DNA of 64,000 bases from JANQPX01 sp965204405 (GTDB taxonomy: Bacteria; Pseudomonadota; Alphaproteobacteria; Geminicoccales; Geminicoccaceae): assembly GCA_965204405.1 (NCBI GenBank), contig CBDBEN010000004.1, forward strand, positions 1,302,001-1,366,000, given 5' to 3'. The position numbers and the translations under genes are program-made. This document shows positions 25,079-34,600 of this stretch, in pieces. Every line of letters starts with the position of its first letter. The first letter of the stretch is position 1. The notes below the pieces were generated by a model. The model saw only the letters and a program-made list of their open reading frames with translations, ran no database searches and had not been told where the DNA came from.

Positions 25079-26818
25079 ATGACCTTAGCCGAGACCGCCG
25101 TCGACCAGCAACCGCCCGTCGAAGATTTCGCTGCCATGCTGGAGGAAAGCTTCCAGCAGAAAGACAAGATCGAAGGAACCGTCGTTACCGGAACCGTGAT
25201 CTCCATCGATAATGACGAGGCCCTCGTCGATGTCGGACTGAAAGCCGAGGGACGGGTTCCTTTGAAGGAATTCTCGACCCAGGGCAATCCGGTCGAGGTG
25301 AAGGTCGGCGACAGTTACGAGATTTACGTCGAGCGCTTCGAGAACAGGAATGGCGAGGCAATCCTCTCCCGCGACAAAGCGAGACGCGAGGAAAGCTGGA
25401 ACAAGCTGGAACGGGCGTTCAACGACACCGCCAAGGTCCAGGGTCACATCTTCGGCCGGGTCAAGGGCGGCTTTGCCGTCGATCTCGGCGGTGCCGTCGC
25501 CTTCCTTCCCGGCAGTCAGGTCGATATTCGCCCGACCCGTGACATCTCTCCCCTGCTCAACAAGGACGAGCCCTTCCTTATCCTGAAAATGGACCGGCGA
25601 CGCGGCAATATCGTCGTCTCGCGCCGTGCCGTTCTGGAAGAGAGCCGTGCCGAGCAGCGCAATGAGCTGCTGGCGACCCTGTCCGAAGGGCAGATTCTCT
25701 CTGGTGTGGTCAAGAATATCACCGATTATGGCGCCTTCGTCGATCTCGGCGGCCTGGACGGCCTTCTCCATGTGACCGATATCTCCTGGCGCCGCGTCAA
25801 CCACCCGACCGAAGTCCTGAGCGTCGGCCAGTCGGTCAAGGTTCAGGTGATCCGCTTCAACCGCGAGACCCAGCGTATTTCACTCGGCATGAAGCAGCTC
25901 GAAGCCGATCCCTGGGAAGGTGTGGACGTCAAATACCCGGTCAGCACCAAGTTCAACGGCCGTGTGACCAACATCACCGACTACGGCGCCTTCGTCGAGT
26001 TGGAGCCCGGCGTGGAGGGACTGGTCCATGTCTCCGAGATGAGCTGGACCAAGAAGAACGTGCATCCGGGCAAGATCGTCTCGACCAGCCAAGAGGTCGA
26101 GGTGATGGTGCTCGAGGTGGATCCGGACAAGCGCCGGATTTCCCTTGGTCTCAAGCAGTGCATGGACAATCCCTGGGACAGCTTCAAGGACAGCTATCCC
26201 TCCGGCACCCATGTCGAAGGCGAGATCAAGAACATCACCGAGTTCGGCCTGTTCATCGGCCTCGATCACGATATCGACGGCATGGTGCATCTTTCCGACC
26301 TCGATTGGGAGCTGCCCGCCGAAGAAGCGGTCGCCAAATACAATCGGGGCGATGTGGTCAAGGCGATCGTGCTCGACATCGACACCGACAAGGAGCGCAT
26401 CTCTCTCGGCATCAAGCAGCTCACCGACGATCCGTTCAAGGGCGCGACCTCCGGGGTCAAGCGTGGCGACCGCGTCACATGCACCGTCGCCGAGGTGACC
26501 ACCGGCGGCCTCGAAGTGGCCACCAGCGATGGGGCACCTGGCTTCATCCGCAAGGCCGAACTGGCAAGGGATCGCAGCGAGCAGCGGCCTGACCGGTTCG
26601 CGGTCGGCGACAAGCTCGATGCGCGTGTTACCAATATCGACAGCGCCAATCGCCGCCTGACCCTGTCGGTGAAGGCCCTGGAAATCGCCGACGAGAAGCA
26701 GGCCATGGCCGAATACGGCTCCTCGGACAGCGGTGCCAGCCTTGGCGATATCCTCGGCCCGGCGATCAAGAATCGCCAATCGCAGGATGGTGATGACACC
26801 GAGACCAACGAAGGCTGA
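25079..26818 (+). CDS. rpsA: 30S ribosomal protein S1
   Basis: Six S1-type OB repeats in about 579 residues: the first two are divergent (EGTVVTGTVISIDNDEALVD; GHIFGRVKGGFAVDLGG), repeats three to five are canonical (NITDYGAFVDLGGLDGLLHV; NITDYGAFVELEPGVEGLVH; NITEFGLFIGLDHDIDGMVH) and the sixth is weaker. S1 recruits mRNA to the 30S subunit. A TTG precedes the chosen ATG directly. Typical cmk-rpsA-ihfB order. Confidence 0.97.
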   Translation: MTLAETAVDQQPPVEDFAAMLEESFQQKDKIEGTVVTGTVISIDNDEALVDVGLKAEGRVPLKEFSTQGNPVEVKVGDSYEIYVERFENRNGEAILSRDKARREESWNKLERAFNDTAKVQGHIFGRVKGGFAVDLGGAVAFLPGSQVDIRPTRDISPLLNKDEPFLILKMDRRRGNIVVSRRAVLEESRAEQRNELLATLSEGQILSGVVKNITDYGAFVDLGGLDGLLHVTDISWRRVNHPTEVLSVGQSVKVQVIRFNRETQRISLGMKQLEADPWEGVDVKYPVSTKFNGRVTNITDYGAFVELEPGVEGLVHVSEMSWTKKNVHPGKIVSTSQEVEVMVLEVDPDKRRISLGLKQCMDNPWDSFKDSYPSGTHVEGEIKNITEFGLFIGLDHDIDGMVHLSDLDWELPAEEAVAKYNRGDVVKAIVLDIDTDKERISLGIKQLTDDPFKGATSGVKRGDRVTCTVAEVTTGGLEVATSDGAPGFIRKAELARDRSEQRPDRFAVGDKLDARVTNIDSANRRLTLSVKALEIADEKQAMAEYGSSDSGASLGDILGPAIKNRQSQDGDDTETNEG

Positions 26819-26825
26819 TTTATCG

Positions 26826-26853
26826 GGTGCGTCCCACTCGCGTGGGACGCACC
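26826..26853 (+). terminator. Strong hairpin after rpsA
   Basis: GGTGCGTCCCAC and GTGGGACGCACC form a perfect 12-bp stem with a TCGC tetraloop, seven bases after the rpsA stop. Only a weak A/T-rich stretch follows, so it may terminate or protect the 3' end of the mRNA. Confidence 0.7.
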
Positions 26854-26949
26854 AAAACTTGACGTTTTCTCAACGCTTTGGCAGCTTTGTCCATGACAAC
26901 TAAGTTTTACTATGGATTCATGAACTGTCAGAGCGGATAAGATGGCAAG

Positions 26950-27231
26950 ATGACAAAGTCAGACCTGATCAAACGCCTCGCCGACGCCAACCCTCATCTA
27001 ACACAGCGTGACATCGAAAAAATCGTATCGACGGTCTTTGACGAGGTGACCGAAGCGCTAGCGCGCCGGGATCGGGTCGAACTCCGCGGTTTTGGCGCTT
27101 TTTCCGTGCGCGAAAGGGAAGCGCGCACCGGCCGCAACCCGAGAACGGGTGAGGAAGTGAAGGTCCCCGACAAGGTTGTGCCTTATTTCAAGACCGGCAA
27201 AGAGCTTCGCGAGCGTTTGAACGGCGCCTGA
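26950..27231 (+). CDS. ihfB: Integration host factor subunit beta
   Basis: A 93-residue DNA-bending protein of the HU/IHF family. The family signature RVELRGFGAFSVREREARTG with the DNA-intercalating arm GRNPRTGEEVKVPDKVVPYF is complete. The place directly after rpsA and the tail KELRERLNGA favour IHF-beta over HU. It acts with IHF-alpha in nucleoid structure and transcription control. The hairpin at 26826 suggests it has its own promoter in the 96-nt gap. Confidence 0.95.
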   Translation: MTKSDLIKRLADANPHLTQRDIEKIVSTVFDEVTEALARRDRVELRGFGAFSVREREARTGRNPRTGEEVKVPDKVVPYFKTGKELRERLNGA

Positions 27232-27463
27232 TCAGCCATCGACGGGCGAAAGCGGCTTGACCCGCACCAAGCAGTCCTGCACTTAATCATTCCGATACCT
27301 GGGATTGAGATACTACGATCGCCCACGCCTTTTCCTGGATTTATCACTCGAATCAATGTGAAAAGGCTGATGCAAGACCTGTCACCTCGTGAACCGGCGG
27401 CGGGACGACGGCAAGGTGCCGCTCTGCCGGACCGGGACGACCTTCGGGACTGGGAATAAGCCA

Positions 27464-27823
27464 ATGATCAAGATGATACGCATTTTGCTGGGTCTGGCTG
27501 GGATCCTCGTGATCGGGGCCTTTTCGGTCAGCAATCGCGGCATCGTCGAAATGGGCCTTTGGCCCCTGCCGATGACGATCGAGGTTCAGCTTTTCTGGGT
27601 CTTCCTGTTCGGCCTTGCCGTCGGGATCGTCCTCGGCGGCCTCGGCGCCTGGCTGGGCGGCATGAAGAAACGCCGTGAAGGCCGGAAAATGCGCAGCAAA
27701 GCCTGGGCGCTCGAAAAACAGGTCAACATGATGAAGGAGCAGCAGCAGGCCGCGGAAGCCAAGGCTTACCAGGCAGACCGCGCTCTTCCGCCAGCACCGC
27801 CACTGAAGCAAATCGCCAGCTAA
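27464..27823 (+). CDS. LapA-domain (DUF1049) membrane protein
   Basis: About 119 residues with two transmembrane segments (about 7-22 and 41-66) and a cytoplasmic coiled-coil tail (KRREGRKMRSKAWALEKQVN). The motif FSVSNRGIVEMGLWPLP matches the LapA/DUF1049 family, whose E. coli member takes part in lipopolysaccharide assembly. I start at ATG 27464 because the 25 residues upstream look unlike the family. It lies between ihfB and pyrF, as is common in Alphaproteobacteria. Confidence 0.88.
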   Translation: MIKMIRILLGLAGILVIGAFSVSNRGIVEMGLWPLPMTIEVQLFWVFLFGLAVGIVLGGLGAWLGGMKKRREGRKMRSKAWALEKQVNMMKEQQQAAEAKAYQADRALPPAPPLKQIAS

Positions 27824-27938
27824 CGGCGGCGGCATGACCACGTCATAGACCTCTTTATTGCAGCCTGCCTTCCTGTGCCGAGCCGCATAGAGCCTGGCGG
27901 CGAGCCTTGGCTCTGCTATATAAGGTCAGGGTTCAACC

Positions 27939-28667
27939 ATGTGGCCTGACATGACCCAGACATCCCCCGTCTTTTGCGCCATCGACCGACCCGACCTCGA
28001 CGGTGCGCTCTCCCTCGGCCGAAATCTTGCAGGCTCCGTAGGCGGCCTGAAAGTCGGCCTGGAATTCATCACCGCCAATGGACCGGCCGGCGTGCGGCAG
28101 ATCGTCGAGCTTGGCCTTCCGGTTTTCCTGGACGTGAAGTTCCACGACATTCCCAATACCGTCAAAGGTGCTGTTCGCGCCGCCGGCGATCTCGGCGTTG
28201 CCATGATGACCCTTCATCTTTCAGGCGGAGAAGCGATGCTGGAGGCAGCCGTCGAGGCGGTTTCGGCCATCGACGGTCCCCGCCCCTGGCTCTTGGGCGT
28301 CTCAGTGCTGACGAGCATGGATGATGACGACCTCCGGGCCGTTGGAATCGCCGACAAGGCGGGTGACCAGGTGATCCGGCTCGCGGAGCTTGCACAAGAT
28401 GTCGGTCTTGACGGTCTCATCTGCTCGCCCAAGGAGATTTCTTCGCTGAAACGGCACTTTGGCGACAGCCTGAAGCTGGTCGTGCCTGGAATCCGCCCGA
28501 AAGGCAGTGCCGCCGGCGATCAAAAGCGCACGCTCATGCCGGCTGAAGCGATGACCGCAGGGGCGGATTATCTGGTGATTGGCCGGCCGATCACCGAAGC
28601 CGCCGACGCCAAAGCCGCGGCCCTGGCCATCAAGGCGGACATCGATGCCGCACGGGAGGCAGCCTGA
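27939..28667 (+). CDS. pyrF: Orotidine 5'-phosphate decarboxylase
   Basis: TIM-barrel enzyme of 242 residues that converts OMP to UMP. The catalytic network FLDVKFHDIPNT (Asp65, Lys67, Asp70 approximately) and the phosphate-binding ends VVPGIRP and ADYLVIGRPIT are intact. An ATG at 27951 is an alternative start. trpF begins two bases after its stop, so pyrimidine and tryptophan genes share one transcript here. Confidence 0.95.
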   Translation: MWPDMTQTSPVFCAIDRPDLDGALSLGRNLAGSVGGLKVGLEFITANGPAGVRQIVELGLPVFLDVKFHDIPNTVKGAVRAAGDLGVAMMTLHLSGGEAMLEAAVEAVSAIDGPRPWLLGVSVLTSMDDDDLRAVGIADKAGDQVIRLAELAQDVGLDGLICSPKEISSLKRHFGDSLKLVVPGIRPKGSAAGDQKRTLMPAEAMTAGADYLVIGRPITEAADAKAAALAIKADIDAAREAA

Positions 28668-28669
28668 CC

Positions 28670-29329
28670 ATGGCCGTCGACGTCAAGATCTGCGGCGTGA
28701 AGACCAATGAGGCGGTGCAGGCCGCCGTCAGCGGCGGCGCCAGATATTTGGGCTTCATGTTCTACCCGTCGTCGCCACGCTCGGTGACCGCTGAAGAGGC
28801 ATTCGAACTTGGAAAGGCCGTGCCTTCCGACCGGTTGAAGGTTGGCGTCACCGTTGATGCCGATGATGCGCTGATCGAGCAAATTCTGCCGGCCGTGGAC
28901 GCAATTCAGCTTCATGGCAAGGAAAGCCCGGCAAGGGTCAGGGCCGTAAAGGAGACGACGGGCAAGCTGATCATCAAGGCGCTACGCATCGGCGATGCCG
29001 CGGATCTTCTTCCGCTCCCCGCCTATACCGAGGTTGCCGACATGATCCTGTTCGATGCCAAGCCGCCGCCGACGCCTGGCAGTCTTCCGGGCGGCAATGG
29101 GCTCTGCTTCGATTGGCGCCTGCTCGAGCGGTTGAGCCTGCATTGTCCCTGGATGCTGGCGGGCGGCCTGCACAGCGACAATCTTGCCGATGCGGTACGG
29201 CTTTGCCGCGCCCCCGCCGTCGATGTATCCTCTGGCGTCGAGGCCGAACCTGGCGTGAAGGACCTCGACAAGATCCGGGATTTCCTCGATCTTGCAACAA
29301 GGCTTCAACCCACTGCCTCCTCCCCCTGA
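28670..29329 (+). CDS. trpF: Phosphoribosylanthranilate isomerase
   Basis: A 219-residue TIM barrel that performs the Amadori rearrangement of PRA to CdRP in tryptophan synthesis. Catalytic Cys8 in KICGVKT and the Asp of ILFDAKPP (about residue 127) are present, as is the phosphate-binding LAGGLHSDN. Encoded separately from trpC, as usual in Alphaproteobacteria, and immediately followed by trpB and trpA. Confidence 0.96.
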   Translation: MAVDVKICGVKTNEAVQAAVSGGARYLGFMFYPSSPRSVTAEEAFELGKAVPSDRLKVGVTVDADDALIEQILPAVDAIQLHGKESPARVRAVKETTGKLIIKALRIGDAADLLPLPAYTEVADMILFDAKPPPTPGSLPGGNGLCFDWRLLERLSLHCPWMLAGGLHSDNLADAVRLCRAPAVDVSSGVEAEPGVKDLDKIRDFLDLATRLQPTASSP

Positions 29330-29350
29330 ACTCAAGAGCCGAAACGAACG

Positions 29351-30562
29351 ATGACGCTTCCCAACAGTCTCCGGAATGGCCCCGACGAGCATGGCCGCTT
29401 CGGCATTCATGGCGGCCGCTTTGTCGCCGAAACCCTCATGCCGCTGATCCTGGAACTGGAACAGGCCTATGAAGAGGCCAAGAGCGATCCCGGCTTCGCC
29501 GCGGAGCTCAAGAGCTGGAACAGCGACTACACAGGCCGCCCCAGCCCGCTTTATCTTGCCGAGCACCTGACCGAAGAGCTGGGCGGCGCCAAGATCTACT
29601 TCAAGCGCGACGAGCTCAACCACACTGGTGCTCACAAGATCAACAACTGCATCGGGCAGATTCTGCTCGCCCGCCGCATGGGCAAGAAGCGCATCATCGC
29701 CGAGACCGGCGCCGGGCAACATGGTGTTGCAACCGCTACCGTCTGCGCCAAGCTCGGCTATGACTGCGTGGTCTATATGGGAGCGGTCGATATCGAGCGA
29801 CAGCAGCCGAATGTCTTTCGCATGAAGCTTCTGGACGCCGAGGTCGTGCCGGTCACCTCCGGCTCGTCGACGCTGAAAGATGCGATGAATGAGGCGCTGC
29901 GCGACTGGGTCACCAATGTCAAGGATACCTTCTATCTGATCGGCACGGCGGCAGGCCCCCATCCCTACCCGGCCATGGTTCGTGACTTTCAGGCGATCAT
30001 CGGCCAGGAGGTGCGCGAACAGATCATGGAAAAGGAAGGACGGCTTCCCGATACGCTGGTCGCCGCGATCGGCGGCGGCTCCAATGCCATCGGCCTGTTC
30101 CACCCGTTTCTGGACGATCCAGGCGTGGCGCTCATCGGAGCCGAGGCAGCGGGCAGCGGGATCGAGACCGGCCAGCACGCAGCCGCGATCACCGGCGGGA
30201 CACCAGGTGTCCTTCACGGCCAGCGCTCTTATCTTCTGCAGGATGATGACGGCCAGGTGATCGAAGCTCATTCGATCTCGGCCGGTCTCGACTATCCGGG
30301 CATCGGCCCCGAACATGCCTGGCTCGCCGACCAGGGCCGTGCGACCTATGTCCCGGTTACCGACAAGGAAGCCCTTGAGGCGTTTCAGCTTTGCAGCCGG
30401 CTGGAAGGGATCATCCCGGCCCTGGAACCTTCCCATGCACTCGCCCATATCATGAAGATTGCACCCGGCCTTCCCAAGGACCACATCATCGTCATGAACC
30501 TTTGCGGACGGGGCGATAAAGACATCTTCACCGTTGCCGAAGCCTTGGGAACAGCGATATGA
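29351..30562 (+). CDS. trpB: Tryptophan synthase beta chain
   Basis: PLP enzyme of 403 residues that condenses indole with serine. The PLP lysine lies in NHTGAHKINN (about residue 95), the substrate loop ETGAGQHG follows, and the phosphate-binding GGGSNA is near 238. Full-length TrpB1 type. The trpA ATG is inside its stop (ATGA), which couples synthesis of the two subunits. Confidence 0.97.
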   Translation: MTLPNSLRNGPDEHGRFGIHGGRFVAETLMPLILELEQAYEEAKSDPGFAAELKSWNSDYTGRPSPLYLAEHLTEELGGAKIYFKRDELNHTGAHKINNCIGQILLARRMGKKRIIAETGAGQHGVATATVCAKLGYDCVVYMGAVDIERQQPNVFRMKLLDAEVVPVTSGSSTLKDAMNEALRDWVTNVKDTFYLIGTAAGPHPYPAMVRDFQAIIGQEVREQIMEKEGRLPDTLVAAIGGGSNAIGLFHPFLDDPGVALIGAEAAGSGIETGQHAAAITGGTPGVLHGQRSYLLQDDDGQVIEAHSISAGLDYPGIGPEHAWLADQGRATYVPVTDKEALEAFQLCSRLEGIIPALEPSHALAHIMKIAPGLPKDHIIVMNLCGRGDKDIFTVAEALGTAI

Positions 30563-31398
30563 GTGGCCGCATCGAAGCACGTTTTGCCGAACTGGCCGAA
30601 GCCGGCCGGGCTGGCCTTGTAACTTATCTCTGCGCCGGCGATCCCGATGTCGAGACGTCCACACGGATTATCGAAGGGCTTCCGGACGCCGGGGTGGATG
30701 TGATCGAGATCGGCATGCCGTTCACCGATCCGATGGCCGATGGCCCTGCCATCCAGGCAGGCGCGCTGCGCGCGCTGGCGGGCGGCATGAGCCTGGTCAA
30801 GACCTTGGATCTGGTGCGTCGCTTTCGAACGAAAGACGAAAAAACGCCGATCGTGTTGATGGGCTACTACAACCCCATCTATCACTACGGGTCCGAACGC
30901 TTTCTCGACGAGGCAAAATCGGCGGGTGTCGACGGGTTGATCGTCGTCGACCTTCCGCCTGAGGAAGACGAAGAACTTTGCCTGCCTGCCCTGGAGCGCG
31001 GCATCAGCTTCATTCGCCTGGCGACCCCGACGACCGACGACAAACGTCTGCCGGCCGTGCTCGCCAACACCTCGGGCTTCATCTACTACGTCTCGATGAC
31101 CGGGATCACCGGGGTCGGCGCACCCACCGTCGAGCTGGTCGGTCAGGCGGTCGAGCGCATCCGCGCCCATAGCCGGCTTCCGGTCGCTGTCGGTTTCGGC
31201 ATTCGAACACCGGAGCAGGCGGGTGAAATCGCCAAAGTTGCCGATGCGGCGGTGGTCGGTTCCGCCCTGGTGGACCGCATCGCCGACAGCCTTGACGACG
31301 ACGGCAGGGCCGGCCCGGATCTTGTCGATAACCTGCTGGCCCAGGTCAGCGATCTCGCAGACAGCGTCCGGTCAGCACGCGGCGCGGCGGTGCGATGA
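30559..31398 (+). CDS. trpA: Tryptophan synthase alpha chain
   Basis: A 279-residue TIM barrel that cleaves indole-3-glycerol phosphate and channels indole to TrpB. The catalytic Glu50 and Asp61 are in IEIGMPFTDPMADGPAIQ; the phosphate-binding region GFGIRTPEQA is present. Overlaps trpB and accD by ATGA on both sides, forming a tight trpF-B-A-accD-folC run. No trp leader peptide or attenuator is visible upstream. Confidence 0.97.
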   Translation: MSGRIEARFAELAEAGRAGLVTYLCAGDPDVETSTRIIEGLPDAGVDVIEIGMPFTDPMADGPAIQAGALRALAGGMSLVKTLDLVRRFRTKDEKTPIVLMGYYNPIYHYGSERFLDEAKSAGVDGLIVVDLPPEEDEELCLPALERGISFIRLATPTTDDKRLPAVLANTSGFIYYVSMTGITGVGAPTVELVGQAVERIRAHSRLPVAVGFGIRTPEQAGEIAKVADAAVVGSALVDRIADSLDDDGRAGPDLVDNLLAQVSDLADSVRSARGAAVR

Positions 31399-32444
31399 AC
31401 TGGCTTACCAATTATGTCCGGCCCAAGCTTCAGGCCCTGGTGGGCAGCAAGCCGGACGTGCCGGAAAATCTTTGGGTCAACTGTCCCAAATGCGAAAAGA
31501 TGCTGTTCCACCGGGACCTTGCCGCCAACCAGCAGGTCTGTCCCCATTGTGACCACCATTTCCGGGTCGGGCCCGACTTCCGATTCAACGCACTCTTCGA
31601 CGAGGGGAGCTGGAATGTTATCGAGCTGCCGAAATCGCCGCCCGATCCGCTGAAGTTCCGCGACCGCAAGCGCTATGCCGACCGGTTGAAGGAGGCACAG
31701 ACCAAAACCGGCAGACCTGATGCGGTCGAAGCGGCCCATGGCCAGATCGAAGGCCAGCCAGCGGTAATCGCCGTGATGAACTTCGATTTCATGGCAGGCT
31801 CCATGGGGGTTGCCCTGGGTGAGGGTCTGCTGGCGGCGGCACGCCTCGCTCTCCTTCAGGAAGCGGCTTTCATCGTGATCACCGCGTCGGGTGGTGCGCG
31901 CATGCAGGAAGGCGCTTTGTCCCTGATGCAAATGCCGAGAACCACGATCGCGGTCGAGGAAGTCAAGGAGGCTGGCCTCCCCTATATTACCGTCCTCACC
32001 GATCCGACCACCGGAGGCGTGACGGCCTCCTTTGCCATGCTCGGCGACATCGCAATCGCGGAGCCTGGCGCCAGAATAGGCTTTGCCGGCAGGCGGGTCA
32101 TCGAGCAGACGATCCGGGAAAGCCTTCCGGATGATTTCCAAACGGCGGAGTATCTTCTTGCCCATGGGATGATCGACATGGTCACCCATCGCTTCCAGCT
32201 CAAGTCGAAACTGGCCCGGATCCTCAGGCTGCTGAGGCAGCCGAACACCGCCAAGACCGATCTTGCCACAGTGGATCCGGCCCCCGAGACCCCGGGGCTC
32301 GTAGAGGTTATCGAGGAGACCACGCCGATCGAAGTGATTGACGGGAACGGCAAGGTGACCGTGGTCGACACGACCGCCGAGGCAGACCAGGCCGACCAGC
32401 AAGCCTCATCGCGAGACGAGCGTGATGACGAGCGTCCACAGTGA
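31395..32444 (+). CDS. accD: Acetyl-CoA carboxylase carboxyltransferase subunit beta
   Basis: A 349-residue subunit that, with AccA, transfers the carboxyl group from biotin to acetyl-CoA. The N-terminal zinc ribbon (CPKCEKM ... CPHCDHHF, about 28-56), ASGGARMQEGALSLMQM and TDPTTGGVTASFAMLGD are clear. About 60 C-terminal residues form an acidic, low-complexity tail beyond the catalytic domain; such tails vary in Alphaproteobacteria. trpA-accD-folC is a common alphaproteobacterial order. Confidence 0.96.
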   Translation: MNWLTNYVRPKLQALVGSKPDVPENLWVNCPKCEKMLFHRDLAANQQVCPHCDHHFRVGPDFRFNALFDEGSWNVIELPKSPPDPLKFRDRKRYADRLKEAQTKTGRPDAVEAAHGQIEGQPAVIAVMNFDFMAGSMGVALGEGLLAAARLALLQEAAFIVITASGGARMQEGALSLMQMPRTTIAVEEVKEAGLPYITVLTDPTTGGVTASFAMLGDIAIAEPGARIGFAGRRVIEQTIRESLPDDFQTAEYLLAHGMIDMVTHRFQLKSKLARILRLLRQPNTAKTDLATVDPAPETPGLVEVIEETTPIEVIDGNGKVTVVDTTAEADQADQQASSRDERDDERPQ

Positions 32445-33714
32445 CCTCATCCTAGCCCGTCTGCAGGACCTCCATCCCAAGGCCATCGACTTGTCGCTGG
32501 GACGTTTGGAACGCCTGCTCGACTCTCTGGGCCATCCTGAACGCCGATTGCCGCCGGTCGTCCATATCGCAGGCACCAATGGCAAAGGCTCCACGCTGGC
32601 CATGCTGGACGCGATGCTCCAGGCCGACGGCGCTTCCGTGCAGCGCTACATCTCCCCGCATCTCGTGAGCTTCAACGAACGCATCCTGTTCAACGGCCAG
32701 CCGATCGATGAAGCAGCCTTTGCCGAAGTTCTCGATCGCGCGGAAAAGGCCAATCAGAATCGAAGCATCACCTTCTTCGAGATCACCACGGCAGCGGCCT
32801 TTTTGGCCTTTGCCGAGCGCGGTGCCGATGTCCTCCTCCTGGAGACCGGCCTTGGCGGACGGCTGGATGCCACCAATGTGGTCGACCAGCCGCTCCTGAC
32901 GCTCATCTCCACGGTGTCCCTGGATCACCAGGGCTTTCTCGGTGAGGAGCTCAGCCAGATCGCCGGTGAGAAAGCCGGAATCTTGAAACCCGGCGTCCCT
33001 TGCGTTCTCGGCCCGCAACACGAGGACGGTCTAAGCGTGATCGAAGCACGGGCGCGGGACCTGGATGTGCCGCTGATCGTGCATGGCCGAGACTGGCGGG
33101 TCGACGAAGCAGACGACGGGCTCCGCGTAACATGGCGCGAAACCGGCATCGAACTGCCCGAGCCTGCTCTTCGAGGGCCGCATCAACGGGAAAATGCCGG
33201 TCTTGCAACGGTTGCCGCCCTAAATCTGGGCGACCTCTCCCCCTCTCCAACGGCGATCGCCGCCGGGCTTCGGCAGGCAACCTGGCCCGCTCGCCTGCAG
33301 CCGCTTCGAACCGGCCCGCTGGCGGCCATCCTGCCTGAAGGGTCCTCGCTTTGGCTTGATGGCGGGCACAACCCGGCGGCAGGCGAAGCGATGGCGCGCT
33401 GCTTCGACAATGACGACCCGCGCCCGCTGCATCTGATCGTCGGCATGCTGAACACCAAGGATGTCGAAGGCTTTCTCAGCCCGCTGATCCCCCTCTCGGG
33501 GTCACTGCAAACGGTTCCGGTGCCAGACGAACCGGCAAGCCGCGACCCGGAGGAACTGGCCGCCGAAGCACGGTCGCTCGGTGCGAAAGCAAGTGCCGCT
33601 TCAACAATTGAGGCTGCCCTCTTACGCCTTGAAGCAGAAGAAAAATCCCCGATTCGCGCGCTGATCTGCGGCTCCCTCTACCTTGCCGGCCACGTTTTGC
33701 GGGCCAATTCATAA
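32425..33714 (+). CDS. folC: Bifunctional folylpolyglutamate/dihydrofolate synthase
   Basis: Mur-ligase-like enzyme of about 429 residues that adds glutamate to dihydropteroate and folates. P-loop HIAGTNGKGSTLA (about 47-59), the Omega-loop region RYISPHLVSFNERI, ETGLGGRLDATN and WLDGGHNPAA are present. It overlaps the end of accD by 20 nt. GTG 32422 is directly ahead of the chosen ATG. Confidence 0.95.
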   Translation: MTSVHSDLILARLQDLHPKAIDLSLGRLERLLDSLGHPERRLPPVVHIAGTNGKGSTLAMLDAMLQADGASVQRYISPHLVSFNERILFNGQPIDEAAFAEVLDRAEKANQNRSITFFEITTAAAFLAFAERGADVLLLETGLGGRLDATNVVDQPLLTLISTVSLDHQGFLGEELSQIAGEKAGILKPGVPCVLGPQHEDGLSVIEARARDLDVPLIVHGRDWRVDEADDGLRVTWRETGIELPEPALRGPHQRENAGLATVAALNLGDLSPSPTAIAAGLRQATWPARLQPLRTGPLAAILPEGSSLWLDGGHNPAAGEAMARCFDNDDPRPLHLIVGMLNTKDVEGFLSPLIPLSGSLQTVPVPDEPASRDPEELAAEARSLGAKASAASTIEAALLRLEAEEKSPIRALICGSLYLAGHVLRANS

Positions 33715-33749
33715 AGAAGGGAGCTGTCTGATCCAGGGGAGATGCGCCA

Positions 33750-34382
33750 ATGGTCATGCTACTCAGGCACTTCATGGCCGTTCTGCTTTTGAGCCTGCTT
33801 GGGACCCAGATCGCCTATGCCGGCAAGGAAAACTATCTTAGCATCGACCGCTATTCACCACCACTCACCGGAAAATATCTGGTTGCCTCGCCAAAGATGA
33901 CGGATCCAAATTTTCGCCGCACCGTCATCTACCTGATCCATCACGACGAGCAGGGGGCGATGGGCCTGGTGATCAACCGGCTCATGGCGAAAGGCCCGGT
34001 CGGCAAACTCCTGGAAGCCTTCGGCCTCGACGGCGATCCCAGCAGCCAAGCCCAGATCAAGATGCATTACGGCGGCCCGGTCGATCCCGACAGCAGCCTG
34101 GTCCTGCATCGCAGCACCTATCGCAACAGCACCACCATGGACATCGGCAATCGCCTCGCCGTCTCCAGCTCGAATGATGTTCTAACCGATCTCGCCTGGG
34201 GCCGAGGCCCGGCTGACAGTCTCCTGATCCTCGGCTATGCCGGATGGGCGGCCGATCAGCTCGAGAACGAAATCACGCGGGGCTCCTGGCATGTGATCAA
34301 CGCCGACGACACGCTCCTGTTCGACGACGACCTCGCGACCAAATGGCAGCGCGCGTTGGCCCTTCGGGGCTTCGAGCTCTAA
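33750..34382 (+). CDS. YqgE/AlgH (UPF0301) family protein with signal peptide
   Basis: The 180-residue core matches the UPF0301 family (LTGKYLVASPKMTDPNFRRT, GAMGLVINR, YGGPVDPDSSLVLHR, LILGYAGWAADQLENEI, WH). It is preceded by a typical export signal (hydrophobic stretch about 8-20, cleavage near QIAYA-GK). Family members are normally thought to be cytoplasmic, so export is unusual. Biochemical function of the family is not established. ATG 33750 or 33756 may start. It stands alone, 35 nt after folC. Confidence 0.88.
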   Translation: MVMLLRHFMAVLLLSLLGTQIAYAGKENYLSIDRYSPPLTGKYLVASPKMTDPNFRRTVIYLIHHDEQGAMGLVINRLMAKGPVGKLLEAFGLDGDPSSQAQIKMHYGGPVDPDSSLVLHRSTYRNSTTMDIGNRLAVSSSNDVLTDLAWGRGPADSLLILGYAGWAADQLENEITRGSWHVINADDTLLFDDDLATKWQRALALRGFEL

Positions 34383-34600
34383 TGGCAGCAACCGTTTCGA
34401 ACAGATCACGCTGCAATCCACCAACCTATTGAGTTGCAACAGTTCGCACGGCGTTCAGCAGTTTTAGAGCATGCATTTGTGCTGCTTATAGAGCTGCGTA
34501 CTGGTGTCAAATTGGCTGTTCAAAGCTCGGCAGCGGGAGGCATCCACAATGTCCTCATAGGGTATCATAGCCCCGGGCATCGAGGAGCGTTGTCAGCCGG

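Noticed and set aside
27824..28669. Possible trp attenuator ahead of the pyrF-trpF-trpB-trpA run
   Set aside because: No leader peptide rich in Trp and no alternative hairpins seen.
28982..30664. 560-codon minus-strand frame opposite trpF/trpB
   Set aside because: Shadow frame; trpF and trpB on the plus strand have complete catalytic motifs.
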